DNA of 64,000 nt from Geminicoccaceae bacterium (GTDB lineage Bacteria; Pseudomonadota; Alphaproteobacteria; Geminicoccales; Geminicoccaceae), in contig JACKIM010000001.1 of NCBI GenBank assembly GCA_020638465.1, positions 372,001 to 436,000 of the forward strand. Reading direction: 5' to 3'. Shown here piece by piece: positions 43,044 through 53,792 of the stretch. The notes beneath the pieces were generated by a model, which saw nothing but the letters and a program-made list of their open reading frames with translations, did no database searches and was not told the DNA's origin. Numbering within the stretch: position 1 is the first letter of the stretch; the number at the start of each line of letters is the position of its first letter. The translations under genes and the position numbers were made by a program.

Positions 43044-45706
43044 TGAAATTCGGCTCCGGCTTCCGCGACCGAATGCCGATAGCCCTACTCGCAGTCTGCC
43101 TTGCAGCCACCCTGGTAAAGTTCGGCCTGATCAAGCGCGAGGAACTCTGGGGACAGGACTGCCTGTCCTGGTTTTCGCCCTCTCCCGATTTCCACGATGT
43201 CGCGATGGTCGTGATCGACGATGCCAGCCTGGAGGAGTTCGGTCGTTGGCCGTGGTCGCGCGGGCTCCACGCGGAGATCATCGACCGCATCGCCCGCAAC
43301 GGTGCCCGTTCGATCGGTGTCAACATCGTCTTCGCCGAACGCTCGAAAAATGATCCGGATGGCGACGAAGCACTGGTCGAAGCCGTTCGCCGGGCTGGCA
43401 ACGTCGCCCTTGCGACCCTGCCGAAAACAACGGACCCGCTTGGCACGCCCTTCGAAGTGATGCCCTTTCCCGAACTCGCCGATGCCGCCGTCACATTGGG
43501 GGATGCCCAGATCGAACTGGACCCGGACATGCGTGCCCGGCAGATCAGCCGCGGCTCTCTGGCTCGTGTCACACTCGGCGTCGGCGGCAGCGAAACAACA
43601 ATGCCGCGGGGCCTCGTTGGCATATTGCCGCCGATCCGCGACCTGCGGGACATCGACGTCATACCTGTTACCGACCTGCTGAGCGACACATTCCATACCA
43701 GCCGCCTGCGCAATCGCATGGTCATCGTCACCCAGACGGCCGAAGGGATGACCAACAAGGTCTGGCTCGGCTACTACAACACGCCCGACTTCGTTTCGAC
43801 CGGCCTTGCCCAGACTCTCGCCCTGGCGGGCCTCGACGAACGACGCATCTTATGGATACCGCAGGCCCCGACAGCACTCGCGACTGGCCTGACGATCATC
43901 ATGTTGCTGCCGTTCATGCTCCTCGGCCACGGTTTCGCGGCTGCCGTCATCGCGCTGGCGGTCGGCCTGCTGCTGGCCATCACCAGCGTTCTTGGCCTGC
44001 AACTGCTGCTGCCGGTCGTGGTGCCCACGACCATCACGCTGTCAACGCATGGCCTGTTCGGCGTGATCGGTTCGATCCGCCGGCATCGGCGCTCCGCACT
44101 TGCCGCCCAACGGGCCCACCGGGCGCTGGAGGCGATCTCGGATGCCGTCATCACGACCGCCGGCAATGGCCGGATCAACTATGCCAACCATTCAGCCATC
44201 GATCTTCTGGGGTCCGCCGACCGCGAGGTTGTCGGCGTCGATATCGGCGAGGTGCTGCCCGACACGGACCTGCATGACGATTCAGACCTCACCATTCAGG
44301 ACCGGGAGGGCCGCCGCCGCATCTTTCGTACCCGTCGGCGCGAAATCATGAACGGCGACCGGACGGATGCGGTGATCGCATTGACCGATGTCACAGCCGA
44401 CCGGCAGCTTGTCGAGGAGATCAACCAGCGGGCCTTGCGCGATTCGCTGACCGGCCTCGCCAACCGCCAGGCCATCGAGCAGCATCTGACCAAAATGATC
44501 TCGCGTCCTGACGCAAGGCAGACCGGATCGGCCGCCGCCATTCTCGATCTCGACCGCTTCAAGGCCATCAACGATGCCCTCGGCCACACGGCGGGCGACC
44601 ACGTGATCTTCGAGCTGTGCTACCGGCTGGTCGAAGGCAGCCTTCCGGGCGATCGCCTGGGCCGCACCGGTGGTGACGAACTGACCCTGGTGCTCGACAA
44701 TGTCGCCACACGCGATCAGGCCAACGAGCGAATCGTCCACTATCGCAACATTATCGCCAAACCGATCATGGTCCACGGGGAAGAATTGCACCTGCGAGCC
44801 AGTATCGGTGTGGCACTGTTCCCCGGTGATGGCGAAAACGCCGACGAACTGTTGCGCCATGCCGATGGTGCCTTGCAGCGCGCCAAGGAAATTGGCGGCA
44901 ACGACGTTGTCTTCCATCAAAGTACCAGTTCGATCGACGGACGCGAGCGCCTGTGGCTCGAACGCGAACTTCGCATCGCCTTCCAGACCGACCAGCTCGA
45001 AATGCACTATCAACCGCGCTTCGAAATCGACACGCGCCAGATGACGGGTCTGGAGGCCCTGGTACGCTGGCGGCATCCACAGCGAGGGCTTGTGGCACCC
45101 GGAGCGTTCATCACCTTTGCCGAGGAAACCGGGCTGATCTGCGAACTGGGACGGCTGGTGCTGCGCAAATCCTGCCGGGAACTGGTTCAACGCACCGATG
45201 CAGGCGGCCGCGTTCGCCTTTCGGTCAATGCCTCGGTCGTCCAGTTGCGCTGCGATCCCGATTTCGTCGACTTCGTCAAGAATGTCCTGCATGAAACGGG
45301 CCTGCCTGCGGGTCGTCTCGAAATCGAAGTCACGGAAAGCCTGTTCCTCGACCCGGCACTGGCCCTTGTCGGCCAGCAGCTCGAAGGACTGGCCGGGCTG
45401 GGCATCCAGTTGTCGATCGACGATTTCGGCACCGGCTATTCATCTCTGGCCTATCTCAACCGTTTCCCCTTCTCACGCATCAAGATCGACCGGTCGTTCG
45501 TGAACCAGCTCAGCGTCGATCCCCACTCGCAAGCCATTGTCTCCGCCATCGTCGGGCTGGGGCATTCCCTGCACAAATCGACAACGGCCGAAGGTGTGGA
45601 GAATGCCGAGCAACTGACATTGCTGGCCGGCCTCGGCTGCGATGAGGTTCAGGGATTTCTCCTCGGCCGACCGCAACCTCTCGACGCCTTCCCGCAATTG
45701 TTCTGA
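43043..45706 (+). CDS. CHASE2-PAS-GGDEF-EAL cyclic di-GMP protein
   Basis: An 887-residue protein: short N-terminal helix, periplasmic CHASE2 domain (about 40-270), three membrane helices (about 275-350), PAS (about 365-460), GGDEF-like (about 465-630) and EAL (about 640-887). The GGDEF site reads GRTGGDELTLVL (Phe replaced by Leu), and no upstream RxxD inhibition site is seen. The EAL domain keeps LEALVRW, EVTES, DDFGTGYSS, IKIDRSFV and AEGVE, so phosphodiesterase activity is likely and cyclase activity doubtful. It is translationally coupled to the LysM-FecR gene, which may pass envelope signals to CHASE2. Four-residue motif spacing is normal. Confidence 0.88.
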   Translation: MKFGSGFRDRMPIALLAVCLAATLVKFGLIKREELWGQDCLSWFSPSPDFHDVAMVVIDDASLEEFGRWPWSRGLHAEIIDRIARNGARSIGVNIVFAERSKNDPDGDEALVEAVRRAGNVALATLPKTTDPLGTPFEVMPFPELADAAVTLGDAQIELDPDMRARQISRGSLARVTLGVGGSETTMPRGLVGILPPIRDLRDIDVIPVTDLLSDTFHTSRLRNRMVIVTQTAEGMTNKVWLGYYNTPDFVSTGLAQTLALAGLDERRILWIPQAPTALATGLTIIMLLPFMLLGHGFAAAVIALAVGLLLAITSVLGLQLLLPVVVPTTITLSTHGLFGVIGSIRRHRRSALAAQRAHRALEAISDAVITTAGNGRINYANHSAIDLLGSADREVVGVDIGEVLPDTDLHDDSDLTIQDREGRRRIFRTRRREIMNGDRTDAVIALTDVTADRQLVEEINQRALRDSLTGLANRQAIEQHLTKMISRPDARQTGSAAAILDLDRFKAINDALGHTAGDHVIFELCYRLVEGSLPGDRLGRTGGDELTLVLDNVATRDQANERIVHYRNIIAKPIMVHGEELHLRASIGVALFPGDGENADELLRHADGALQRAKEIGGNDVVFHQSTSSIDGRERLWLERELRIAFQTDQLEMHYQPRFEIDTRQMTGLEALVRWRHPQRGLVAPGAFITFAEETGLICELGRLVLRKSCRELVQRTDAGGRVRLSVNASVVQLRCDPDFVDFVKNVLHETGLPAGRLEIEVTESLFLDPALALVGQQLEGLAGLGIQLSIDDFGTGYSSLAYLNRFPFSRIKIDRSFVNQLSVDPHSQAIVSAIVGLGHSLHKSTTAEGVENAEQLTLLAGLGCDEVQGFLLGRPQPLDAFPQLF

Positions 45707-45805
45707 ATGATCGCTGCCCATCGGGCGCTTGCGGACGACAGGACTGGACAGCGGGATGCTGGAGTCGATAATCACGCCCCGTCCAACGATGCGAAGGGGA
45801 AGGCC

Positions 45806-46717
45806 ATGCTGCTGGTGCTGGGATCGGTCAATGCTGACCTTTTGTTCAAGGTGAAGACCCTGCCGGCGCCCGGCGAAACGGTTCTGTGCCCTTCCTACGA
45901 GATGGCGCCCGGCGGCAAAGGTTCAAACCAGGCGGCCGCAGCCGCCAAGGCGGGCGGTGATGTCTCGTTCATCGGCCACCTGGGGAATGACGGCCATGCG
46001 CCCGAGCTGCGGCGCATCCTCGCCGCGGCCGGCATGAAGATCGATGGCCTCGCCACATCGCCAAATCCCACGGCAATCGCCGTGATTGGCATCGATGAGA
46101 ATGGGGAAAACGTGATCATCGTCGCGAGCGGCGCCAATCTCGATACCAGTCATGAGCAGATTGCCGACGAGCGTCTTTATCCCGGTGTCACCGTTCTTTG
46201 CCAAAATGAAATTCGCCCTGAGGAGACCTTCCGCATTCTCGAACGGGCAAGCGCCCACGGCGCCCGGACGATCCTCAATCTCGCTCCGGCGTGCCGGGTT
46301 CCGGCGCCCACGCTCGATTCCATCGACGTGCTCGTGGTGAACGAGATCGAGGCGCGAATGGTCGCCGGCGACAACGACACGCCCCTTGAAGAACTCGCAA
46401 GACGGCTCGCCACGACCCACCACCTGACCTGCGTCGTCACGCTCGGCAGTGCGGGAGCCATGGCCCTGACCGCCGGAGGCGGACTGAAGGTCGGCGCACT
46501 GCGCATCAATCCCGTCGACACCACGGGTGCGGGCGACACCTTCGTCGGCGTTCTCGCCGCCTGTCTGGACGAAGGCATGTCGCTGGATGCAGCACTCCAT
46601 CGCGCGGCCGTGGCCGGTGCCCTGTCCTGCGAGGCCGTCGGAGCCCAAAGCGCCCAGCCCCTGCGGACAGCCATCGAGGCCCGACTGGGCGAACTCGCTC
46701 CCCCGACACCCATGTGA
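45806..46717 (+). CDS. rbsK: Ribokinase-like PfkB-family sugar kinase
   Basis: A 303-residue PfkB-family kinase. It starts MLLVLGSVNADLLFKV, with the substrate site PGGKGSNQAAAAAKAG and the catalytic signature NPVDTTGAGDTFVG (Asp base in GAGD). An AAGGGGAAGG ribosome site fixes the ATG at 45806. It matches ribokinase best, making ribose 5-phosphate from D-ribose and ATP. A different pentose or nucleoside substrate is possible because no ribose transporter is adjacent. It converges on cfa. Confidence 0.85.
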   Translation: MLLVLGSVNADLLFKVKTLPAPGETVLCPSYEMAPGGKGSNQAAAAAKAGGDVSFIGHLGNDGHAPELRRILAAAGMKIDGLATSPNPTAIAVIGIDENGENVIIVASGANLDTSHEQIADERLYPGVTVLCQNEIRPEETFRILERASAHGARTILNLAPACRVPAPTLDSIDVLVVNEIEARMVAGDNDTPLEELARRLATTHHLTCVVTLGSAGAMALTAGGGLKVGALRINPVDTTGAGDTFVGVLAACLDEGMSLDAALHRAAVAGALSCEAVGAQSAQPLRTAIEARLGELAPPTPM

Positions 46718-46765
46718 CGTGATCGGCCCGAGCCGGCTCGCCGACGCCCATGCGGCAACGTATCG

Positions 46766-48040
46766 TCAGCTTCGGGCCAGGGCGACCTGGACGACATCGG
46801 TGGAACCCGTTCTGAACCCTGCCTCGCAATAAGCGAGGTAATAGCGCCAGATGCGCTTGAAGCGCTCGTCGAATCCGAGCGGACCGAGATCATCCCACAC
46901 GGACTGGAATCGCTCGTTCCACATCCGCAATGTTCGGGCATAGTCGAGCCCGAAAGCGTACAGGCCCTTCTCGCTCAGGCCGGCCTTCTCGAACTCCCGG
47001 CGAAGAGCCGAAATCGAAGGCAGACACCCACCGGGGAAAATGTACCGCTGAATGAAATCGGCGGTCCGGCGGTATCTATCGAAATAGGCATCGGCGATGG
47101 TGATGATCTGCAAACCGGCACGGCCTCCGGGCCTCAGGCACAGTGACAGCTTGTCGAAATAGGCTGGCCAGTAGCGCTCGCCCACCGCCTCGAACATCTC
47201 GATGGAGGCAATCGCATCGAACTGCCCGTCGAGATCGCGGTAGTCCTGATAGCGGATGTCGATGCGCTCGCCCAGTCCCGCTTCGTGGACGCGCCGGCAG
47301 GCCAGCTCATGCTGCGCACGCGAAATGGTGAGGCTGGTCACCTTCGCCCCGTGATGACGGGCCGCATGCAAGGCGAAACCGCCCCAGCCCGAGCCGATTT
47401 CCAGCACCTCCTGTCCCTGCTTCAGGCCGATCATCCGGCAAAGATGCTCGTACTTCGCCTCCTGCGCCGCCTCAAGATCGGCGGTCCCGGCTTCGAACAG
47501 GGCCGAGGAGTAGGTCATCGAAGGATCCAACCATGCGGAGAAGAACTCGTTGCCGAGATCGTAATGCGAATGGATATTGCGCTCCGCCTGCGCTGTGGAA
47601 TTGTCATTGCGCCAGTGCTGGTACCATCGAACCAGCCGTGACGGCCACGGACCGTAATAGGTCTTGCGCCATGCTTCGTGGTTGCTGGCAAGCACATGGA
47701 GAAGGTCCGCCAGGTCGGGACTGTCGAAGTCGCCGGCGATGAAGCCTTCGGCAAAACCGACCGCCCCGTTGCGCAGATAGCGGAAGATGAGACGGCCGCG
47801 CCTGAGTTCCATGACTGCCGACGGCCCCGCTTCCCGTCCCTCGATCCGCTCGACGCTGCCATCGGGCATGGTCAGCGACAGGCTGCCACGATCAATCTTC
47901 CGCAACGTCCTGGCCAGGATCGTGGTGCCGATCCGGTCGACCCAGATTGCCGCCCGATCGTTCCGTCCCTGATGTTCGCCGGTCGCCGGTCGGGTCGTCT
48001 CGACGGTTCCGTTTGCGGTCCTTAACGCATTGCTTGCCAT
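46766..48040 (-). CDS. cfa: Cyclopropane-fatty-acyl-phospholipid synthase family enzyme
   Basis: A 424-residue CFA synthase. SAM motif I is VLEIGSGWGGFALHAA. The fold includes HYDLGNEFFSAWLDPSMTYS, the active-site Glu of IEMFEAVGERYW and the Cys of FPGGCLPS that corresponds to the catalytic Cys. It methylenates unsaturated acyl chains of membrane phospholipids. Several related paralogues exist in many bacteria, so a slightly different lipid product is possible. It lies in an AT-richer region and converges on the ribokinase gene. Confidence 0.88.
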   Translation of the reverse strand: MASNALRTANGTVETTRPATGEHQGRNDRAAIWVDRIGTTILARTLRKIDRGSLSLTMPDGSVERIEGREAGPSAVMELRRGRLIFRYLRNGAVGFAEGFIAGDFDSPDLADLLHVLASNHEAWRKTYYGPWPSRLVRWYQHWRNDNSTAQAERNIHSHYDLGNEFFSAWLDPSMTYSSALFEAGTADLEAAQEAKYEHLCRMIGLKQGQEVLEIGSGWGGFALHAARHHGAKVTSLTISRAQHELACRRVHEAGLGERIDIRYQDYRDLDGQFDAIASIEMFEAVGERYWPAYFDKLSLCLRPGGRAGLQIITIADAYFDRYRRTADFIQRYIFPGGCLPSISALRREFEKAGLSEKGLYAFGLDYARTLRMWNERFQSVWDDLGPLGFDERFKRIWRYYLAYCEAGFRTGSTDVVQVALARS

Positions 48041-48629
48041 GATGCTTTCCGACTTTTCTTGATTCCCCCCAAGGCTTCATGGCGATCGTTCGGACCGTCC
48101 ATGAACCCCCGACTGTTCATTCGACGGTTTTCGACGGGAAACCGGCGAATGACTTCCAACTCATCAGAAGATTACAGATAACGCAAGACAGTAACCGATG
48201 GTCAAATAGTTCTATTGTTGTACGATCCGGCATCCACCTCCCGAAAGTCCATGTGAAGGCGTCGATTCATGGTCTGCTCAACGGGAGATCTTCCACCATG
48301 GAAATGACTGGTCTACGAGAATTTGCATCTCAAGATTTCAACTTATAATTTTGGCATACTCACCATGCCAGTATATTCCAAAAGGGAACCGTCACGAACC
48401 GGAGTCCATTGATCGGGACACAACAATGACCGAAACGGGATTGTCGGGCAGGCCGGACGCGGCACGGAATGGTTCCGGGAGCCACGGGTCATCACCATCC
48501 CGGCCATGGCCCGCCATGCTCCCCGACACCGTCCGGCCCGCCCGACAAGCGAACGCCTGGCTTCGCACGATCGGTCATGATGCTGCGCGAATACGATGGG
48601 TATCGATCAGGGAAGCCGAGGAAGCCCCG
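48041..48629. other. Intergenic region without a supported gene
   Basis: About 589 bases between cfa and the Cache-like gene, both leftward. They hold the likely promoter of cfa and AT-rich stretches at about 48150-48380. No ORF with family features, tRNA or clear terminator was seen. Two plus-strand frames here lack plausible start sites and codon bias. Confidence 0.4.
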
Positions 48630-49229
48630 CTATTCGAGTTGCTCGATGTTGAGACCAACGGTGATGGCACCGATGGCCTTGCCCGTTTCGGGATCGGCCA
48701 CACTGACACTGACCTGCGACTGGAACATTTCGGTCGAGTCGTCGAACTCGATATCGTCGATGAACATCGCGTCGGCTCCGGCCTGATAGGTCTTCTGCCA
48801 CTTGGCCTCGTCGCCCTGCCAGTAATCGCTCGTGATGTCGCTCTGACCGACATTCAACCCGCGATCGTCCATGAGAAACATTTCGGTGATGCGGGAACCG
48901 GATTCGGCCTTGCGCTGGACGAGAATTTTCGAGATCGGGCGCGATAAAATGTCGCGGATCATGGGTCCATCCCCCTGCTCCGCCTCCGAACGCCATGTCG
49001 CATCAAGGGATTCAATCCCTGCCTGATCGAGTCCCGCATGTTCGGCATTCTGCTTTCGCAACGCATCGACGATAGCCGGGTCCCTGAGCCAGGGTCTGAT
49101 TTTCTGTTCGACGAATCGCTGGATCTGGGGGGCATATTCGTTGGCCATGACCGGCGACGCGGCCATCAGCGCAACGAGGAAGGCACAGGCGGAAACCGGT
49201 CGGTCCGTCAGCCGGAACAGCATGACCAT
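48630..49229 (-). CDS. Exported single-Cache/PDC-like sensor protein
   Basis: A 199-residue protein with a signal peptide (about 1-29, ending VMA-NEY). The body resembles a double-PAS/Cache ligand-binding domain: WRSEAEQGDGPMIRDILSR, ITEMFLMDDRGLNVGQSD and KAIGAITVGLNIEQL at the end. It has no membrane helix or output domain after the signal peptide, so it may act as a free periplasmic ligand-binding protein. It is divergent from a large chemoreceptor gene across about 160 bp, which suggests a partner role. Confidence 0.75.
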   Translation of the reverse strand: MVMLFRLTDRPVSACAFLVALMAASPVMANEYAPQIQRFVEQKIRPWLRDPAIVDALRKQNAEHAGLDQAGIESLDATWRSEAEQGDGPMIRDILSRPISKILVQRKAESGSRITEMFLMDDRGLNVGQSDITSDYWQGDEAKWQKTYQAGADAMFIDDIEFDDSTEMFQSQVSVSVADPETGKAIGAITVGLNIEQLE

Positions 49230-49389
49230 ACTCTCCTTGCAAGGAAACGATATCTGAGAATATCAACTCATGGGAGAATATGGAAATAATTTTTTCACGA
49301 TTTAAGTCCCGCAAAATCAGTGGGCAATTAACCCGGAAGTTGGATTTCATCGCGTACCCTGTCGAAAATTGCAGGAGCCGGACGCGAGC

Positions 49390-52170
49390 ATGAGCAGCAG
49401 GATATCGACATGGCTAGGTCAATACAGGATCGGCACACGCCTGATCGGAGCGTTCGCCCTGATCATTGCCTTGCTGGTCGCGGTGGGAAGTCTCGGGCTC
49501 GCCGCGCTCTTCAAGTTCAATACCGGAGTGTCGACGACAATCGAGATGAGCCATCTGACCAGGCAGCTCGGAATAACGTCCAGCCTCGCCAAGGACTATG
49601 TCGGCGGCAAGGGAGATGAGGTTGCGACCGAAGCCGAAAACAGCCTCGCCGGGCTGCGCAGCGCCGTTGTCGATGCCGTGAATGCCGGCGGCATCGAAGA
49701 CCTGCATGATCTGGGCGAACAGCTCGTTGCATCGGTTTCCAACATCATCGCCGCGGAACGCGCCGTGCGGGCCGGACATGCGAAGATCGACGGGATCAAT
49801 CAGGAATTCAACACGCTCATGAGCCGCATCGACGATGTGGAGCAGGCGGCATTCGACGAGAGCTCGAATCTCGACCACCAGCTTGCCGACACGGCGGCAC
49901 GATCCCGCTCGATCGCCGATATCGCCCAGGCAATGCTGGAGAGCAGCATCCGTTCCAAGGCAACGCTGTTCCAGATCCTGACAACGAACAATCTCGACCT
50001 GGCTCCCGACATCAAGTCGTCGATCAACGATCTGTTCGGTTCGGCCCTCCGCCTGAAGAAACTCTCCGCGAACGACGACACGCGCAAGCAGGTGACGGTG
50101 ATCGCCACCAATCTCTCGGCCTATCGTACGGGCCTGAACGACCTGCTCGACCTGCTCGCATCCGTAGACGCCATAGAGGTCGATCTGGCAGCGAAGCAGT
50201 CGGTACTCGCCGGAGCAGCCCATGATTTCGCGGCCGCAGGCGAGGCCCTTTCCGGTGTCGCCGCCGATGGAGGCCCTGCCTCGACAACTGATGCCGGAAC
50301 ACGACTCGACCTTGCCTTGCGCATTGGCGAAGTCATGAGACAGATCGAGAAGGCCCGGCTGGCCGAGGCCAGACTTGTCGCCACCGGTGACACGATCCAC
50401 GAGGAGGAGCTTTCCGGGGCCGTCAAGAGCGTCTTCATCGGTGCGATGAAGCTGAAGAAGGCCCTTCCCGGCGAACCGGGCGCGCATAACGTCCAGGCCA
50501 TGATGAATGCCGCCCAGACCTACCGCAAGGAGCTGGCGGAACTGTACCGTGCCGTGCGTGCCCGCAGCGATGCCAAGGCCCGCCTTGACCGCCTCCGCGA
50601 CCAGACGATCGGCCATGCCACGGAGATCGCGAACGAAGTGGCATCGGTCGCCAAGAACGAACTGGACAGCGTCGAACGCGGGCTCCGGGAAAGCGATGCC
50701 GCCCGTAACGCACTCTCCATCCACCGCCATACCATGGACCTGGTGGCGACCCTGCGACTGCTCGGCACCGATGCCCACCGCCTTTCGCTGCAGATCGCCG
50801 AAAGCGAAGCCGACACCATTACAACGTTCAAGCGGCGGTCAGGCATTCTGGCAGGAAAAACAGGCGCGGCCATGAGTGCGCTCATCAAGCAGGCATCGAC
50901 CCACGACCTGGAGGAAGTGGCCACACTCTCCGACAAGATGAGCGTGCTGCTTCAACGATATCTGCAGGGAATCCGTGACCTGGCAGGCACCGTTTCCGAG
51001 CAGATTGCCGGCCGCGAACAACTCGACGCGAGCATGATGCAGTTCGAACGGCAACTCAGCACCGCCGTTGCCGATCAGGAGGCGGACATGACAGCCATTT
51101 ACTCGGTCGCGAGAGTCGGAATCGTTGCCGGCACGCTGGTGGCCCTGGCATTGTGCCTGATACTCGCCTGGGCCATGACGAACAGCATGACCATGCCCAT
51201 TCGCGACATTGTCGCGGCCTTCGAGAAGGTGCGTGCCGGAAAGCTCGACCTTGCCGTTCCGGGAACCGGTCGCCGGGACGAATTCAGCAGCATTGCCCAG
51301 GCCGTCGAGCAGTTCCGGCTACGTTCGGCAAAGATCCAGGAACTGGAGGAACGCCTGGAACGGCGGGTGATGGCCGTGGTCGAGAAGCTCGCCGGCAGCG
51401 CGGAGATCATGAACACCTCATCGGTGACCATGCTCCAGTCCATGCGGGCCGCCAGCGAAGCGACCCGGTCGGTGGCCGAGGCCAGCCAGCTATCCGCATC
51501 GAACGCTGCCGCCATGTCGGGAGCCGGGGAGGAACTCGATACCACCGTTTGCCAGGTAGCGGAGCGCATAGAGGAGTCGCGCAAGATCGTCATCCAGGCA
51601 TCTTCCCAGATCAACGAGACACGCTCGACATTCCAGAATCTGGAGGTCTCGGCCCAGCAGGTAGGCGCGGTCGTCAGCCTCATCCGGGACATCGCCGAAC
51701 AGACCAATCTCCTGGCGCTCAACGCCACCATCGAGGCGGCTCGTGCGGGCGAGGCCGGCCGCGGCTTTGCCGTGGTAGCCGCGGAGGTCAAGGCGCTCGC
51801 TCACCAGACGGCGACCGCCACGCGCGATATCGAGGAGCATATCGCCTCAATGGGCAGCAACACCCGGGCCACAGCCGATGCCGTGGACAGTTTTGCGGGT
51901 GTCATCGAGAAGCTCACCGAGATCGCCATCAGTGTCGCCAGCGCCGCCGAGCAGCAGGCCGCGGCGACGCACGAGATCGTCGGCAACATTCACGAAGTTT
52001 CAGACGGCGCCCGGTCCCTCCAGGGACATGGCGAGGAACTGTCGGGCACGGTCGAAGCCACCATGATGGCAGCGGGTACCGTCGAAACGGCGGCGCGCGA
52101 TCTGCGAACCCAGACCGACAACCTGTCGGCTACCATCCACGACTTCATTCAGGAGGTGAAGGCCGCCTGA
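49390..52170 (+). CDS. Methyl-accepting chemotaxis protein with large helical sensor
   Basis: About 926 residues. Membrane helix 1 is at about 15-38 and helix 2 at about 580-603, enclosing an unusually long (about 540 residue) helical periplasmic region. HAMP follows (about 605-660), then the MCP signalling domain with the hairpin [20 protein letters not shown] and [21 protein letters not shown] chose the ATG at 49390, with AGGAG 12 bases upstream, over the TTG at 49369. The size of the sensor suggests repeated helical modules or a composite ligand-binding domain. It is divergent from the Cache-like protein gene. Confidence 0.88.
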   Translation: MSSRISTWLGQYRIGTRLIGAFALIIALLVAVGSLGLAALFKFNTGVSTTIEMSHLTRQLGITSSLAKDYVGGKGDEVATEAENSLAGLRSAVVDAVNAGGIEDLHDLGEQLVASVSNIIAAERAVRAGHAKIDGINQEFNTLMSRIDDVEQAAFDESSNLDHQLADTAARSRSIADIAQAMLESSIRSKATLFQILTTNNLDLAPDIKSSINDLFGSALRLKKLSANDDTRKQVTVIATNLSAYRTGLNDLLDLLASVDAIEVDLAAKQSVLAGAAHDFAAAGEALSGVAADGGPASTTDAGTRLDLALRIGEVMRQIEKARLAEARLVATGDTIHEEELSGAVKSVFIGAMKLKKALPGEPGAHNVQAMMNAAQTYRKELAELYRAVRARSDAKARLDRLRDQTIGHATEIANEVASVAKNELDSVERGLRESDAARNALSIHRHTMDLVATLRLLGTDAHRLSLQIAESEADTITTFKRRSGILAGKTGAAMSALIKQASTHDLEEVATLSDKMSVLLQRYLQGIRDLAGTVSEQIAGREQLDASMMQFERQLSTAVADQEADMTAIYSVARVGIVAGTLVALALCLILAWAMTNSMTMPIRDIVAAFEKVRAGKLDLAVPGTGRRDEFSSIAQAVEQFRLRSAKIQELEERLERRVMAVVEKLAGSAEIMNTSSVTMLQSMRAASEATRSVAEASQLSASNAAAMSGAGEELDTTVCQVAERIEESRKIVIQASSQINETRSTFQNLEVSAQQVGAVVSLIRDIAEQTNLLALNATIEAARAGEAGRGFAVVAAEVKALAHQTATATRDIEEHIASMGSNTRATADAVDSFAGVIEKLTEIAISVASAAEQQAAATHEIVGNIHEVSDGARSLQGHGEELSGTVEATMMAAGTVETAARDLRTQTDNLSATIHDFIQEVKAA

Positions 52171-52346
52171 CCCCGATGACGGACGGACATGGACGATTGC
52201 CATCGGGCACATGGTGGTGGCCGGTGACTTCCACGAGTCGGAAAGAACCACACCTCGGATGTCGCAGGCTTGCCGCCCGCGCGTGCGGGAGGTAGCTTCC
52301 GCGGACGCAACGACACGATCATCTTCAAGTCACGGGGGAAATGGCT

Positions 52347-53219
52347 ATGGCGAAGACGGCATTCATCGGTCTTGGAGTGATGGGCTATCCCATGGCCGGG
52401 CATATGGCAGCCAGGGGTCATGACGTGAAAGTCTGGAACCGAACCGGTGAAAAGTCCGTCCGATGGCGGGAACAGCACGGCGGCCAGGCCATGGCGACCC
52501 CGCGCGAGGCTGCCGAAGGCAGCGAACTGGTCATGATGTGCGTCGGCAACGACAATGACGTTCGTTCGGTGGTCTACGGGGAGGATGGCGTCCTTGCCGG
52601 CCTGAAGGAAGGCAGCGTCCTCGTCGATCACACCACCGCCTCGGCCGAGCTTGCCCGCGAACTCGGCACAGCGTGCAGCGAGAAGGGAGTGGGCTTCGTC
52701 GACGCCCCGGTTTCCGGTGGTCAGGCCGGAGCGGAGAATGGGGTGCTTTCCGTCATGTGCGGCGGTGCCATCGTCGACTTCACCCGTGCGGAAGGAGTGA
52801 TGCAGGCCTATGGTCGCACGATCACCCTGATCGGCGATATCGGTGCCGGACAGCTTACCAAGATGGTCAACCAGATCTGCATTGCAGGTCTCGTTCAGGG
52901 CCTGTCGGAAGCCTGCAATTTCGCCCTGCGGGCCGGTCTCGACACCGACAAGGTGCTTGGCGTGATCGCCGGTGGTGCTGCCGGATCCTGGCAGATGCAG
53001 AACCGCTGGAAGACGATGGTGGAAGACAAGTTCGATTTCGGCTTTGCCGTCGACTGGATGCGCAAGGACCTGCGTATCTGCCTCGAGGAAGCGCGCAACA
53101 ACGGCGCGGCCTTGCCTGTCACCGCGCTGGTGGACCAGTTCTACCGGCAGGTCCAACAACAGGGCGGCGGTCGCTGGGACACCTCGAGCCTGTTGCGGAA
53201 CCTCACCGTCAAGGACTGA
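52347..53219 (+). CDS. 3-hydroxyisobutyrate dehydrogenase-family NAD(P)-dependent oxidoreductase
   Basis: About 290 residues. It has the Rossmann motif FIGLGVMGYPMAGHM, the substrate motif VDAPVSGGQAGAENG and the catalytic lysine in GQLTKMVNQICIAG. This places it in the beta-hydroxyacid dehydrogenase family (3-hydroxyisobutyrate, tartronate semialdehyde or related). ATG at 52347 and 52341 are both possible; GGGGGA spacing favours the second. The substrate is not resolvable from sequence. Confidence 0.87.
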   Translation: MAKTAFIGLGVMGYPMAGHMAARGHDVKVWNRTGEKSVRWREQHGGQAMATPREAAEGSELVMMCVGNDNDVRSVVYGEDGVLAGLKEGSVLVDHTTASAELARELGTACSEKGVGFVDAPVSGGQAGAENGVLSVMCGGAIVDFTRAEGVMQAYGRTITLIGDIGAGQLTKMVNQICIAGLVQGLSEACNFALRAGLDTDKVLGVIAGGAAGSWQMQNRWKTMVEDKFDFGFAVDWMRKDLRICLEEARNNGAALPVTALVDQFYRQVQQQGGGRWDTSSLLRNLTVKD

Positions 53220-53372
53220 CGAACGGGGTCGTGGACGGTATCCCGTTTTCGAAGGGCTTGGAGAAGCGGAACGTTCGTACCATATCTGTGGTTAGGGACA
53301 TGCCCGTCGAAAGGGGTGTTCCGCGTGATCCGGCATGCCGGCCTTTCGGGTGTCGTGGGACAGGATGAGCAC

Positions 53373-53702
53373 ATGAACGAACGAAACGCGCGTTTTTCCA
53401 TCGGCCAGATCGTCAAACACCGGATCTTCCCGTTTCGAGGTGTGATTTTCGACGTCGATCCGGAGTTCAGCAATTCGGAAGAATGGTACAAGTCCATTCC
53501 CGAAGACATGCGTCCCCGCAAGGACCAGCCATTCTACCATCTGCTCGCCGAAAATTCGGAGGCCTACTATATTGCCTATGTCTCCGAGCAGAATCTTCGG
53601 GACGATGCAACCGGAGGCCCGATAGGCCACCCCCAGGTCAGCGAGATCTTTGACGAGATCGAGGAGGGTCACTACAAGCCGAAGCAGCATTACGCCCACT
53701 GA
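53373..53702 (+). CDS. hspQ: HspQ family heat-shock/DNA-binding protein
   Basis: A 109-residue HspQ (YccV-like). Family features are ARFSIGQIVKHRIFPFRGVIFDVDPEF, then PFYHLLAENSEAYYIAYVSEQN. It is reported as a Lon protease specificity factor and binder of hemimethylated oriC DNA in Enterobacteria. AGGATGAG lies before the ATG. It stands alone before the aldolase gene. Confidence 0.92.
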   Translation: MNERNARFSIGQIVKHRIFPFRGVIFDVDPEFSNSEEWYKSIPEDMRPRKDQPFYHLLAENSEAYYIAYVSEQNLRDDATGGPIGHPQVSEIFDEIEEGHYKPKQHYAH

Positions 53703-53792
53703 CTTCAACGAGCTGGCCTCAGCGCCAGATCATAGCCAGAGCCCCGCAGGCGGGTGTCGGTATCGGGCATTGCTGCGGGTATCGGAGGAAAC

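Noticed and set aside
48351..48947. 198-residue plus-strand frame over the Cache-like gene
   Set aside because: Overlaps the better minus-strand gene and lacks family features.
53220..53255. Possible terminator AACGGG...CCCGTTTT after the dehydrogenase gene
   Set aside because: Short stem, long loop and poor T-run; not distinguishable from chance.
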